Both the position numbers and the translations under genes were made by a program. DNA of 60,000 nucleotides from Takakia lepidozioides (taxonomy: Eukaryota; Streptophyta; Takakiopsida; Takakiales; Takakiaceae). The stretch lies in assembly GCA_030704615.1 (NCBI GenBank), contig CM060732.1, positions 9,364,001 to 9,424,000 on the forward strand, read 5' to 3'. This document shows, piece by piece, positions 33,845 to 45,546 of the stretch (within the stretch, counting starts at the first letter, position 1; every line of letters starts with the position of its first letter). Below the pieces are notes generated by a model that saw nothing but the letters and a program-made list of their open reading frames with translations, searched no databases and was not told the DNA's origin.

Positions 33845-35027
33845 CTTGTGGTGTTCGTCCCGAAGGTTGCATCGCATGCAACGATACAGGCATGGCCTAA
33901 TTGAAGCATTCGCTTCTTTTGCCACTCAGTCTGTATACCGATTGTGAATGTTAAGTCGCCATCGTAGTACTTGAATGTTGGCGCCAATTTCTCCTCTTGA
34001 TAGAAGAAGACCGATTTCGGGTTCTGGTCTTTCCACATGCGGACACTCTCCGCATCGTTGGCATGTTTTTTGAACGTTTGCCATGCCCGTTTCTCGGCCA
34101 GGTTGCGCACATCCTGCTCCAGCAAAAAATCGTCCCGTGTCCATGCATACCCCAACCCGGTGTTGTTCATGACGTGCTCTTTATGTTCCATCATGATTTG
34201 GGCGACTGACAGGCCTCGGCACAGACACTCCATGACCCATGCTTTCAATTCCTCGCTAATGTGTGGTGCATAGGCGTGGCGAGTGTTCCTAAACTCAATG
34301 GACTTCCCATGACAGGCGTTCCCTTTCGCGTCTGTATGCTTCATATTGCTGTAGTATGTGAGGACACAAATGTCGGGGCCGAGATAGCATTGATGGACCT
34401 TGAAACAACACTGACAACCACGCTTGTAAGACTCTCTATATTCCGACTTCTTTCTCCTTGGGCCTTTATGAGGGTGAGATGTTCCAGCACCCACAAGCGG
34501 TCCTCCACGTTTCAGTTTGGGATCCTCCACTATCGCATTGTTGGTGCGCTTGTCATCTGGACTGTAGCAGCATTGATACCTGGACATAAAAATCACAATG
34601 GATATCCATCGACTTCTGGAAGCATGAAATCACAGAACGTGGGTACGAAAAATGGCAACAAACATGCAATCAGATTACAAAAGAACGATGAGGATGAAAC
34701 ACACATGATACTGTTCAGAGAACTGTTGGCTCTCGGCTCTTTTAGCATGCCGGGTTGCACTTTAGTATGGACATTCACCCAAAACTGAATGGGGTAGTCC
34801 ACCAAACTCTCTTCTCCAAGGAGAAAGTCATCAACTCTATCCCACAGTATGCAGGCCTTCAGAACATTTTGTCTGGCACCCATACAACCATATTGCGTGT
34901 CTCTCTTCCATTGGAGGTCCTTCGTGTTGAAGGGTCTTGGTTTGGGTGTTTGCAAACTTCGTCGAAGAGGCCGTATAATCCAGCATCCCGTTTTTAGTAT
35001 ATCATCACCTTCTCTTTCCACGTCCAT
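33845..35027 (-). pseudogene. MULE/FAR1-like transposase 5' part (element D)
   Basis: The start is about ATG 35027 (MDVEREGDD). Exon 1 runs to roughly 34715. Exon 2 starts at 34579, after an acceptor TCCAG, and ends at 33845 with donor GTACTC. Exon 2 holds a Cys/His-rich segment (CQCCF ... CYLGPDICVL ... HTDAKG) typical of the zinc-binding N-terminus of MULE/FAR1 proteins, and ends in ACDATFGTN, the first catalytic Asp motif of the family. The remaining transposase, including the other catalytic residues, is not found beyond the intronic palindrome array, so the gene is truncated. It differs from gene 1 of copies A and B and is a separate family. The 5' end of exon 1 is uncertain. Confidence 0.6.
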
Positions 35028-35159
35028 GCCCTGTACAGTACAGAGGACACGCTTCAAAACCTGCAAGAAACGCGCCGCAGTACACTGGACACGATGGACA
35101 ACGTGCGCGTTCGCGGTTGCTGACAAGTGGCAGGCGGCAGGGGTAAGGTTTGAATTCAT

Positions 35160-35645
35160 GCCCTAAAAATGGAGGGCTCAGATGGCATTTGCGAACGGAC
35201 GGTCCAGATGCGGCATCGTCAGTGGACTGGAGGAAAACGGACTCATGGGCGGCGGACTGGCGGGCAGACTGTTGGGTGGACTGGCCGGGACTGGCAGAGC
35301 GGACTAGCATGGATGGCGCAGATGAGTTTCTTAGAATGGACGATCCAGATCCTTCGGCCGGCGCGGACTGGCAGATTGGCAGACTAGGGGGCAGCAGATG
35401 GGCACAGCGGACTGTTGGGTGGACTTGCGGGGACTGGCAGTTTGGTGAACTGGACTCACGGGCAGCGGACTGGCGGGCGGACTGTCCGCGCTGGACTGGG
35501 GGCGGGCGGAGTGCGGGCGCGGCAGCAGGTGGGCGATCGCGCGCAGCCGGGGGGGGGGGGGGGGTCCCGGTGGGGGGGAGCCGGGCGTCCGTGCACGGGG
35601 CCCACCGGTCAGCTCGTGCGTGCACCATAACCTCCCAATTATTGT
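35160..35645. repeat. GC-rich GGACTGGC-type tandem repeats with a G15 run
   Basis: Short degenerate repeats of GGACTGGCGGGCGGACTG fill this stretch. A run of about 15 G begins near 35551. The long open frames across it are a result of low complexity, not a gene. It lies directly upstream of gene D and may include its promoter. Confidence 0.6.
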
Positions 35646-38085
35646 AAAATGAGAGGCTATAAAAAATGTTAGTCCATGATCTCATGTCAAGCTGCCTAAA
35701 TAGTGATTTTTAATGCATCACATTCATCCATCCTCATACTTCAGTTCTCCGCTGTTCCTTTCTCCAACTCATCATTTAAGTGCAAGGACTCCAACTTTTG
35801 AGTGTACCTTATGAAAAGACGGGGCCAACAAATCCAGATTACAGATGAAGTTAATAAAATTAAACACCCATCAGAACTTGATTTGAATCTATAAAATGGC
35901 ACAGGTTTGAGCTTTCCTGAACCCTCTCCACTCAAAAGTACATTTGTACTAATCAATAGTACTGAAAACATTGTGCCAACAATGTACTACCCCCATATAG
36001 GGGTGAGTAACACTAAATCAATTCTTTTCATGCCTCCATAGCTCCAGAAAGCATGCAAAAATGTTCTTACCTACTTTCCTACTCGTAGGGACCTTAAAAA
36101 ACCTGAATTGTATCCATGTCCTCCTTTCACTCAACTACCACCACATGCTGGCACGAGTACACTACCACACTACAGATGATTGCTAAGCAATACCACAGTA
36201 GCATGATCGGGTATGCCTTCGGCTTGTAAGAGAGATCTAACTGCAAAGACGGCTCCCTGAATGAACGAGCAACTACTGGTTGGCCCACACGTCACCAATC
36301 CGAAACAAAATTGCACAGGGCTCAGGCTGCCAAAACTACTGTGTCTCTCAGAAAATACCTGTACTAGGCTTTCGACACTGCCCCACTTCCTGCATTACTT
36401 CCCTCTTACTGACTCTCTCTGTCTTGCCATTAATTTGACAAGGACACACAGATCAGCCATTGCGGGGTCTATGGCCACAAGGGCGGCGAACGACGTCTCA
36501 TGAATGCATTCTATTTCTTGCCATTGCTTTGACAAGGACACAGACATCATCAGGCCAGGTCCCATACATACTCAGGTCACCTCTTCCGTCGCTTTGGTTG
36601 AGGCTGCAAACACAACAAAGCAATCTTATCTGGTCAAGAAAAATCATGTCATTCAGTGGGCCACAATGCCTTCTAGCTACAATACTTGTGACTATATTGA
36701 CTTACAAACGGAACAGGAATCTCTTCAAAATAGACAGCAATTCATCTGCAAGGAGGAGTAACTTTACAATAAACAAGTCGCTATTTGCCCACCAGAAAAG
36801 TACACTATACATGTATGAATACATCAATTTCTCCCGTCTAATATCCATCCTGCAACACACACACACTCATGCATTCATACACAAATGACAGTCTGCAAAT
36901 GTACACTACTACTCTTGACCTTATAGATGTGTTTCTTCAACCTGACACACAACACCCAGTTTGCAAAAAAGAAAAATAACAAGAGCAACTTTAAATAGAG
37001 CCTGCGACAGGTAGAAGAAAGACGAGTAGCTCAAAATTCCAGTCAGTGAAAGGGCAGCTGATATTACCAAGCCCATACATACCAGCTCAGATTAGCAATA
37101 TGCCTCTCACAATGGGCATCTGCAAATACAGGCTTGTGACAGACTGACCTTGTGGTCATAGTAGAGAGACGGGCAGTCAAAGTTCTGGATCAGTGAAGGG
37201 GCAGCTGATACTACCAAAGCCCCAAAGGTTCACTTCAGCTCATAGCAGCTGATCTACAAAGCCCACACAGTTCAGTTCCAGGTAGTCACCATGCCACTCA
37301 AATAGGCTTGCACTTTTACAAACTTACAATACAGCCTGTGACAGGCTGTCTTTTTTGTCTGTAATAGAGAGATGGGTAGCCCAATCAGCAGGTGGGTAGC
37401 TGATTTTACCCATCCCATACAGTTCTGTTCAATTTTCTCAGAGCTGCATTGAAAGCAATAGTGCACCACTACCACCTGTAATAGGAATCTGCAGCTTTGC
37501 AGTCGAGGTTCTTTATGTAATAGGAGTACATGTGAACAAATTTGATGTCAGATAGTTTGGACACAGTCCTAGTTCTATGCAACTATTCCTTCCAATGGAC
37601 GTCTAACACAATCCCACTATTTACCATGTCTATATCTGTAGTTGTGATCACACACAAAGCAGTCAATTCTCATTAGTCAGCCTTCCTCCTAACCCAGGCC
37701 TACGCACCTAAGTCTCAGAGGAAGCAGCAATATGGGGATAGACTTTCTAATTCTAACCCATGAACACCTTGGCAGTTACCCAGGAACCTTGGCAATCATC
37801 CAGGAACTTGACTGTGAGCTTTGGTCTTTGTTGTAGGCCATTGTGGGGGTTCGTTTTGCCACACAAAAATTTCTAGAGATACAACATAGTGGACAGAAGG
37901 AGCAAGGATGTCAGTCGACTCAAGCTGTGTAACCATCGTGCGGCCTAGTTTGGCCTACAACAATTCTGTACAAGCCAAGGATACAACACACTTGACGAAG
38001 GGAGTAACAATGTCAGTCAGTTCACGTAGAATAGAGGTGGGTGACAGAGGAGTAAAGATGGACCGCCGTGGGTATGCAACAAGCA
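35646..38085. other. 3' flank of the EBS-like gene, with diverged tandem repeats
   Basis: No protein family was recognised. Three diverged copies of a 145-200 bp unit (AGAGAGACGGGCAG ... GGGCAGCTGATACTACCAAAGCCC) lie at about 36990-37490. A smaller pair (GATACAACA ... GGATGTCAGTC) lies at 37881-38030. A stop-free frame on the minus strand at 37954-37796 follows an AG in the right phase to be a last exon of the EBS-like gene, but this is speculative. Confidence 0.35.
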
Positions 38086-40123
38086 TTAGCATACCTTGGG
38101 GGGACGAATAGGGGGAGGCGAGTCTCTAGGAGAGGACTTGCGCATCTTCTTGTCCCCAGCTTCAAAAGAGCAATGAGGACATACAAAACGTTCCATCTTC
38201 TTAGCGTACTCTTGAGTAAAATTCATACAAGAAGGGTGGAACCTGCAGACGAGAGAAAGGTGAGACAATTAGCACGCCTTGGATTTTCATGGATTACCTT
38301 TGATGTAAGTGCTGATTTAAGTGCCTTAAAGGAGCGTGTATTCCCATATGTGTGGTTGTCAGGTGCACAATCTGCACATACATATTTGTCCATGTTGATT
38401 ACCTGCTCTGTGCTCAAGTGCACACAATAGTTGTGAAACCTGCATTTTCCCCACCATTCCCATTGTCAGCTCCCTCTTTCTCCTCCACTGGTGGCGCCCT
38501 TCCCATTTGTATTTACTTTCTCTGTTCGCTCCCAATTGTCAGACATGCCTTCATATCCGCAATTCCCTAGCCGCACCACTGAGGTGTTGCTTTCCAAATA
38601 ATATCCCCATGTGCTCTAATTAATCCAACTTCAAGCTTCGTTCTGTACCACTGAAGAGATAGAGCTTTTCTTGGACAAACATAACCAGTACAAGCTGCCA
38701 TGGTCATGCAGCTCCATACTCCGAACATCCCCAGATAATAGGAGAGACGACAGGCCTAAACTTAGGGCAGTGTCTCAACGCTGGGATTGTTGATGCCATC
38801 AATGTCCATGGATATATGGAATGTTGGAAATATGTACAACTCTTGCTGTGTCGTAGCTAAACACTTGAATCATTAGAAACAGCCATGTAGGAGGCAACCA
38901 ATGTTCCAATATCCTGTGCTTGTAGAGCAACCGAAAGCTGTTCTGTGCTTGGCCATATTTGGTCACCATATTCATTCGTGGCCAACTTCTGGAGTTCGTT
39001 GATTCATAATCAAACCTTGAAGACATAATACTCAATTGAACAGCTGCCCCCTCCAGATATGCTGGTGGCAGATGTTGTGTGCATGCCCCAGCTTCGTGTG
39101 CCTTTATCCTTACCGAGCAAGGTGGTTGAGAGAGGGTGGAAATTACCACCCCCATCACTTTCTTTATGGCTCATTCAGTTCTAGATGAAATGGTCGCACA
39201 AAGTGGTACTCAATATACATCCTCAAACTAGAACTCAGAAAAACTTAATAGAACGCCCTCACAGCTGCAAGACGGCAGTTCTCTCAAGTGACTGCTGCCA
39301 CAAAACATAATCCAATTTAATGAAACTCTAGAAGGTTAAAGAAAGCAAGTGGAGATGGCGCTTACCAATCCTTGCAGGCCTCGCACTGAACCATCAAATC
39401 ATCAGGATTGTAGGGCATTTCACACGTACAATACCTACATACCCAACAACATTGATCACAACAACTCTGCATGCTAATAGAGGTATCGGATGCAACAAAA
39501 GATAAAGGAGGGACATCAATTGCCTTGCTAGCGTCGTTGCAGGTGAGACCGATAAAGGCCTGGGTAACACCTACAGCAAAACGGTGGCAATAGACGTCCA
39601 AAGACAGGATCACATACACGGCAACCCGATCCGGAGTAAATCCGCCCGTAGCTGCCTTATACTCAAAGCGGCAGAAGTAGTCGTCAGATCCAACACTTTC
39701 TAGCTGAGTGTAGCTCTTGAAAGTGTGCACTGTACATTTTCCCTCGATTGTGTCCGCACTCTGAGTGTCGTAGTGGTCAGACAAAAACAGCTCTTTGGCA
39801 CCATGAAATTGTCGCCGTCCACCCAACGACTCCTCAGGCCGGTAGTACCAGCGTATAAGAAGCTTGACGTTGCCTCTGCCATCTGTCTCTATTTTCTCTA
39901 CCTTGGCGACATAGGGAGGCTTATGAGAATCCGGAGCGCGCATCAAGACAGAATCACCCGCTGCCCCCACCAAGATGGCTCGTCAGTTTCCCCTCGAAAC
40001 ATGCCAAGTCAAGACAACAAAACTCTCTCACGGGTACTCGACTAACTTACCTTTTACCACTTTCTGAGTGCCTGCCACGGTAAACGAATCCAGGACTTTC
40101 TTTGCAACTTTGGGCTTTCCCAT
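38086..40123 (-). CDS. EBS: EBS/SHL-like chromatin reader (BAH domain plus PHD finger)
   Basis: Coding exons with GT-AG introns: 40123-40051, 39960-39618, 39434-39366 and 38242-38086, giving about 213 residues; plant EBS/SHL proteins are about 230. The start ATG is preceded in frame by TAA (40142-40144). Exon 2 encodes nearly all of the BAH domain, with the strongly conserved [20 protein letters not shown] and ELFLSDH. Exons 3 and 4 form a C4HC3 PHD finger: [31 protein letters not shown]. In Arabidopsis the BAH domain of these proteins reads H3K27me3 and the PHD finger reads H3K4me3 to control flowering genes; the same nuclear reader role is inferred here. Exon 4 could end at TAA 38086, or splice at AAG/GTATGC (38095/38094) to an unseen exon. 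An alternative exon 4 exists (38298-38439). This is the only apparently intact host gene in the window. Confidence 0.92.
38298..38439 (-). CDS. EBS: Alternative second-half PHD exon of the EBS-like gene
   Basis: After acceptor ATGCAG at 38440 the frame reads (W)FHNYC ... KYVCADC, with His and Cys spacing identical to that of exon 38086-38242 (FHPSC ... FVCPHC) and to Arabidopsis EBS. It enters in the same phase from exon 3 and has a donor AAG/GTAATC at 38298/38297. The two exons differ at most residues between the metal ligands. Splicing one to the other would shift the frame and stop within about 15 codons, so they are expected to be mutually exclusive. Confidence 0.75.
39435..39617 (-). other. 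In-frame, stop-free intron 2 of the EBS-like gene
   Basis: This intron has donor GTATGT and acceptor TGTAG. Its 183 nt are a multiple of three and contain no stop in the reading frame. Retention would insert 61 residues between BAH and PHD. This is the profile of an exitron-like intron. Confidence 0.7.
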
Positions 40124-40598
40124 CGCCTCGCCAACAATACTTTACAATCCAGCCCACGCCACCGAACAACCCTGCTCCGCAACTGTAACACGGGCGCTGT
40201 CTCACTAGCATTACCAGGTGGATCAGAATACAAGCCAGCGCCCCACCCTAACAAGGCTCAACACACAGTCACAATCCGTCACTGGAAGTCCAGAGCATCC
40301 ACACAAACAACCCAATCCTCCAGAACACTCACGATCCACGTCCATAATCGGTGCAGCGCCCCCTATCACAACCCGGCATACCCAACCGCACCGCCTTCTC
40401 CCACTCAGTCCACCATGCCACGCACCTCCCCTCTCCTCTCCTCTCCTCTCCACTCTCAGCAGCTTCCTCCTCGCTTTCACTGCTCTCTACAACAATCCTG
40501 CAGCCATGGCTCGGCTTGGCGATGTGGGCTGGGGAGGCTGCGAGGGTGGTAGGTAGGTCTTGCATGTCCTCTCGCACTGCCAAACCCTTCTGCCAACA
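40124..40598 (-). promoter_or_regulatory. 5' leader of the EBS-like gene with GA-rich tract
   Basis: From the presumed start site (about 40570) to the ATG, this includes a CTCTC repeat at 40428-40458 (GA-rich on the transcribed strand). Frames on the + strand here are proline-rich noise. The leader length is inferred from the TATA box position. Confidence 0.4.
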
Positions 40599-40606
40599 TT
40601 TATATA
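40599..40606 (-). promoter_or_regulatory. TATA box of the EBS-like gene
   Basis: TATATAAA on the minus strand lies 476 bp upstream of the ATG. The match to the plant TATA consensus is exact; use as a promoter is inferred. Confidence 0.5.
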
Positions 40607-41149
40607 CTCCCAACCCACGCTGCCTTTCCACGCCAAACAACATTATGGGATCCAATCTACCCACCTTCTTCTTCCTCTATTCTGTTGTATTACTAATCAC
40701 TCTTGTCCAGATTCAGTAGTTGGGAAGCATCTAAAGGCATCCATCAGTCCATCCGTCTGATGAATGGAATCCCAACCTTCAGGATGAAAACTCCATCGCC
40801 GCAGTAGGGTTCACTTACCAAAGAGTAAATGTGGGCATGAGGAGGATCGATCTCATGGCATACAAAAGGGTGTGTCGTCTTGTGATATGCCATAGATAGT
40901 CCAAAACATGTATTTCAAGGGGGTTGGTATCGCGTGAGCATGCTCACGTGAGTAGGCTAACGCGCGCGTGAGCACAACCCACGGTCATGGGAGTTTTGTT
41001 TTTTTTAACCTCGGTCATAGGAGTTATATGTTTCCAAAACGGAAAAAATCATAAGCGGGTATAGAGGATCAATGCATATATACGGTACATCTGCACCAAT
41101 TCAGCGAGGTGAAAACTTTAGTAGTGTAACCAGAAACCCTAAACTTATA
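40607..41149. other. Intergenic spacer
   Basis: No gene is seen. Near 40933 lies GTGAGCATGCTCAC, a perfect palindrome of the class found at 27.38 and 32.87 kb. It is followed by CCACGGTCATGGGAG and CCTCGGTCATAGGAG (40979-41025), resembling text near 27247. This may be a remnant transposon end. Confidence 0.4.
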
Positions 41150-41452
41150 GCGGCAGCGACGAATTTCGCATTGAGAAAGACTTGGTGATATGGGCACAAA
41201 CCTATGCAGCGGTGGGTTTCGCATTGAGAAACCCTTACTAGTATTTGAGAAATACTTGGTGACATGGGCACAAACCTATGCAGCGGTGGGTTTCGCATTG
41301 AGAAACCCTTAACTGGTATTTGAGAAAGAATTGGTGATATGGGCACAAACCTATGCAGCGGTGGGTTTCGCATTGAGAAACCCTTACTGGTATTTGAGAA
41401 CTACTTAGTGATATGGGCACAACCCTATGCAGCGGTGGGTTTCGCAAAATCC
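41150..41452. repeat. 74-75 bp tandem repeat, about four copies
   Basis: The unit GGGCACAAACCTATGCAGCG followed by GTGGGTTTCGCATTGAGAAA starts near 41191, 41265, 41340 and 41415. Units are almost identical, with A/G and indel differences. No function was recognised; open frames across it are repetitive. Confidence 0.9.
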
Positions 41453-41639
41453 CCTTGATCCAATCTGGGCTCGGCTCCCCATCGCCTTCTCCCTTCACTT
41501 CTCTAATGTAAAGCAAAAACTGGGGCTTGTGTGCCTCCTCCACGGCCCACTCCCTTGCTGACAGAAGGTTTATTCGCCCTCCCACGGATTTGGGCGTTTC
41601 CGACACTCGTAAGACCTCACCACCATTCCAACATGGCAG

Positions 41640-42130
41640 CGTGACGTCCAGCAGGGAAAGTCCACTAAAGAAAATTAAATCTAAAATCTAGTCACAGCGG
41701 TTACAGCCAATCATAAGCCAGAAGCAGGATCAAGAAATTGGAGGGATTTTAAGCGCAAGAGTCGGCGTCGTTCCAAGTAACGGGCGTCTCGACGGGACAA
41801 ACCATCAATGCTATAGCTTTGAAGCTATGGAGGAACTAACAGACTATACGCTCGCGATACTACTTACGCAGTGGCACGGGGATAGAAGAACAGAGAGTAT
41901 CTTTTCTCTTAATCGATGCTTGCAAGCCCCGCAGGCTTACATGAAAGTACCCATAGCATTTTGTGGCAACCATATGTTTATGCTTTGTGCCCTGCAGGCA
42001 TTTTTCTTCAATTGTTACAGCCAAAACCTTTCTGTGGGTCTAGAATGAAGAGAGTGAGAGGAATGGAAGAAATCAGGGTGAAGAGCACCACAATCCTGCA
42101 GAAACAAACGATTGCTACTCCATAGGCGGT
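41640..42130 (+). repeat. LTR or leader sequence of the gypsy family
   Basis: The part from about 41697 to 42035 aligns with the reverse complement of 54535-54905. Both have CAGCCAATCA, TCTCGACGG, TAGCTTTG(A/T)AGCTATGG, ACGCAGTGGC, CAAGCCCC(G/A)CAGGCTTAC and TGTGCCCTGCA. One copy is upstream of a Gag-like ORF and the other downstream of an integrase, as expected of LTRs of one family. Exact TG/CA ends were not fixed. Confidence 0.6.
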
Positions 42131-42161
42131 ACAGTTACTGAAGGAGCTACGATTAGAAGGA

Positions 42162-45100
42162 TTGCAAAGCAAAGATTGGACATTGCACCATAGGCAGTAC
42201 ATGTTACAATTCTTGCAGAACTTTGAGCCTAGGACAGGAGCAACAACGGTGAAGGGAGTTGAATTAGAAATTACTCCCCTATACCTACAACAATTGTTTG
42301 AATTGTCATCAGGTCAGGTGCATGTGGAGGAGCACAGGGCAAGACTGCAAATAGAGGACTTATTCCAAGAAGGGAGTTTCTTTAAAACTCAGGGTTATGC
42401 TTGTACCAAGGCCGTCTACCCAGGGCTAAGGGAGGTAGGCCAGGTATTGAACGTTCTGTTTGCCATGAAACAGAACCAACAGTATTTGAGCAGATCCTTC
42501 ACAGAGGAAATACTCAAAGCCCAGAGAGGAGAAGAGGTAGCATGAGCGGACATAATGTACAACGCAGTGGTAGAGGAGATGAAAAGATTACAGGGCACTG
42601 CCGCAAAGTCTCCTATCATAGTGTTTGGCCCAATCATTGCTCAAATAATTCTTGATTCTTGCATACTTGATGCTCGGGAAAGAAAGGAGATGGGAGTATT
42701 TGAGACCGAAATCACTGCAATAGAAGAGCAAGGCTCTTCACACAGTGAGGGTGGACTGGCAGGGCAACCCCAGTCTAAGAGACAGAGGCGGGGAAAGACT
42801 GTAGTGGCGGATCCACTGGCTTCATGGAAACCGCATGATAATGTTTCCCAAGCTCTTGTGCAGGAAGGGGCACAGCAGCATAGAGAGCTGCTATTATTGG
42901 AAGCAGGACCTTCAGAGAGGGAAGAGGAAGTTACTTCAGTATCACAGCCATCACAGCCAGATGATCGGCTTGTCACAGAGTTACCACAAGTTGTCCATGC
43001 AGTTCCACCAGAAATAATTGATTTGGAGAAAGAAGGGTTAGATATCCCCACTACAGAACAGGTGGTGGCAGAAATTGAGAAGGGGGACCTTCTCTATGAA
43101 AAATTCTGGTCTGGTCAGGGAAACAGTGATTCCGGAGGTGCAGCGGTTGTCCAGGGGAAACCCTGCGGTGCATATAATACACACACCTGTGACGGAGGTA
43201 CCACGGGTAGAATGTCAAGACACTGCAGCACTTGTGACGGATGAAGTGGTTCAGGAAGAAAATCTGGTGGGGCAATGGCCTGAATGGTTCGCGAGGCATC
43301 ACACTGTTGAGGATCAGGGAGAACAGCAGCAAGCTCACCATGATGACCCTCAACAGGCCATGCTTATGAGTTCCATAAGCAGGACACTTAATTTGTTGGG
43401 CACTTATGTCAAATCCCATGTTCCAACTACCCAATTGGCAGCTTTGAGGGAGGAACTCAGGAAGGAGTTTGAGGCTCGACTTGCCACTGAGTGTGCAAAC
43501 AAGGTCGATGAGGAGGTCACTCTCAAGATACAGCAAGACTTAGAGAGTACAAAAGCTGCTTTGCAATTGGCCAAGGAACAATTGATTGAGGCAGGCCTCG
43601 CGCAAGACCAGTTGCACGAAGCACATAAGCAACAGCTATACCAAATGCAGGTGAAGCATGAAAGCAAGTTGCAAGAAGTGAATGCACTACATACGGAGTT
43701 GCAGACAGTGCATGACAGGATGGCCATACAATGTGCTACACTCACAACTACGCTTGACCAAGCTACAATAGAAATTAACAGTCAAGCGGAAAGATGTACG
43801 AAGGCAGAGGCAGAGAATGTCGAGCAAGCGAAACTCATTGTCGATATGAAGAATACAATCTGTCGCAATGAGAATACTTTCAAGCAATACAGGCAGGTTG
43901 AAGCTGACCAAGAGAGGTACATCCTGGAGTTGCAACAAACGCTCATGGTAAATAGAAATGAGCTCTCTGTGGCTAACAAGGCTTGGAAAGAAGCCAATAA
44001 TCTGGCTGCTGCATATGCGAATATGGTTGAACCTCATGCGAAGCGCATGGAGGCTTTACAGCAGCAGATAGATGTGCATAGGCTCACAGAGGAGCAGACT
44101 CTCAGGGGTGCCACAAGCAACTTGGTGGATAACCACCTTATGCAGGTCTGGTTAGCACAAGGGCCGGTGGAGGGCAAAGCACCACGAAAGCTCACCCAGA
44201 GCGAGATGAATGAGCTCAGACTGCAAGTGCAGAACATTGCCACAACTACTATAGACATTGTCTATAGTAGGATAACGGAGCTACAAGAGGATGTAGACGG
44301 CCTGCAGACTCAGGTAGAGGACCTGACATCAAATATTGACAAGAGAGTCTTTGTACCTGAGGAGCAACTGATGGCTTCTTATTTACAAGCCAGAACTTTG
44401 GCTTTTCAGTCTTCTTCGCAGGGGGTGCAGGAGATGCCAATGGTACAAGAGCCAGTGCCACCAACACCACAACAAGTCAATGTGCCAGTAGCTGACCTTG
44501 TTGTTACTACAGCCACACCACAACCACCACAGCCTGAGGTATGGGGGAATGCTGCTTTTAACCCACCTAAAACTCCTGCTGCACGGGAGTACAGTCGGGC
44601 TATGATTATGCCCTTCAACCAAATTCCCATTGTGTTGGATTTGGCTTGGAAGGAATTTAGTCCTCCGCAGTCGTTGGCACATTACTATCAAATCATGCGC
44701 ATTTGGCTGCCAGTGGCAACTATGACTAAAGTTCTTCCGAACAATCGACCAATTGAGGATCATCACTTTACGCAGTACAAGCATGAGGCAAGTACCATGT
44801 TGAAGGAATTAATTGCCTTCCAAGTTGTACATGGATTCATTCATACCAAGACCAAAGAGGTAGCAAGTATTGTCATGGGCTGCGGGTTATACTACGCTGC
44901 TTGTTTTCTGGTACGTTATCACATTGAGCAGCAGAAGATGCAAACGCGCTTTCTGAGTTATTCCAGTGGGGATCATTGGGTCTTACCTTCAGTGCCACCT
45001 CATATGTACCTATATGAGGCAAAAGTTATGATGCAAAAGGATTCTCAGGTTCGTTCATGGTTTCATACGGCCTGGAACAATTTGTCAACACAGAAATTCG

Positions 45101-45546
45101 GCCCTGACGATATTTTCTTTAAGGGACATGAGGCATGGAAATACTTGCACAATTCACAAGTCATTGGTACCCCACTCACCTGGACAGACAAGGAGCTCAG
45201 GGTCTTCACCAATTTTGCCATTCAGCGCTTACAACAAGTTTTGCAGTTTAAACTTCCAGACATGGTGGGACAACATTGTATGCCCCAGAGGATTCCACAA
45301 AAAGTTCGGCCGTTAAAACACCTGAGAGGCGATGAGGATTCTGATACAACTGTTTCTTCAGCGGACTCTTTTGACATGGCAGAGGACTATGCAATTCAAA
45401 TGGCAGAGAAGAAGCGACGGGGGTCTCCTATGCCTGAAAGATTACCTCGATATCAGCCTCCAGAGGGACTAACATATCCAGGTAGTGTTAATTTATCTCC
45501 GTCAACCAGTGACAGACCTCGGGCTCGCACACAGAGTCCTTCATGA
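42162..45546 (+). pseudogene. Large Gag-like coiled-coil ORF of a non-autonomous gypsy/Athila-like element
   Basis: The first part (42162-42545) has a plant-retroelement Gag-like pattern (TTVKGVELEITPLYLQQLFEL). It ends at a TGA where a Trp would fit, then continues in frame to about 43090, where a frameshift leads into an 823-codon frame ending at 45546. That frame has a long Gln/Glu/Leu-rich coiled coil (about 43430-44100), a Pro-rich hinge (PPTPQQVNVP, near 44460), and a Trp/Tyr-rich globular C-terminus (WKEFSPPQSLAHYYQIMRIW). No protease, reverse transcriptase or integrase follows. It is therefore probably a non-autonomous element mobilised by a relative such as the one at 54.5-60 kb. The C-terminal domain has no family that I recognise. 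Confidence 0.5.

Noticed and set aside
35150-35647. 165-codon open frame on the + strand
   Set aside because: Low-complexity GGACTGGC repeats and a G-run give the open frame; Trp/Gly/Ala-rich translation without domains.
39362-39973. Single continuous 203-codon frame as the true EBS-like coding sequence
   Set aside because: It reads through a well-formed GTATGT...TGTAG intron, starts at a non-ATG codon and lacks the second half of the PHD finger; the spliced model restores both conserved domains.
40218-40719. Proline/serine-rich + strand frames
   Set aside because: They overlap the 5' leader and TATA region of the EBS-like gene and have no recognisable motif.
41101-41606. Protein with 25-residue repeats on the minus strand
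   Set aside because: The 74-75 bp unit shifts frame between copies, so the frame is not maintained; it is a DNA tandem repeat.
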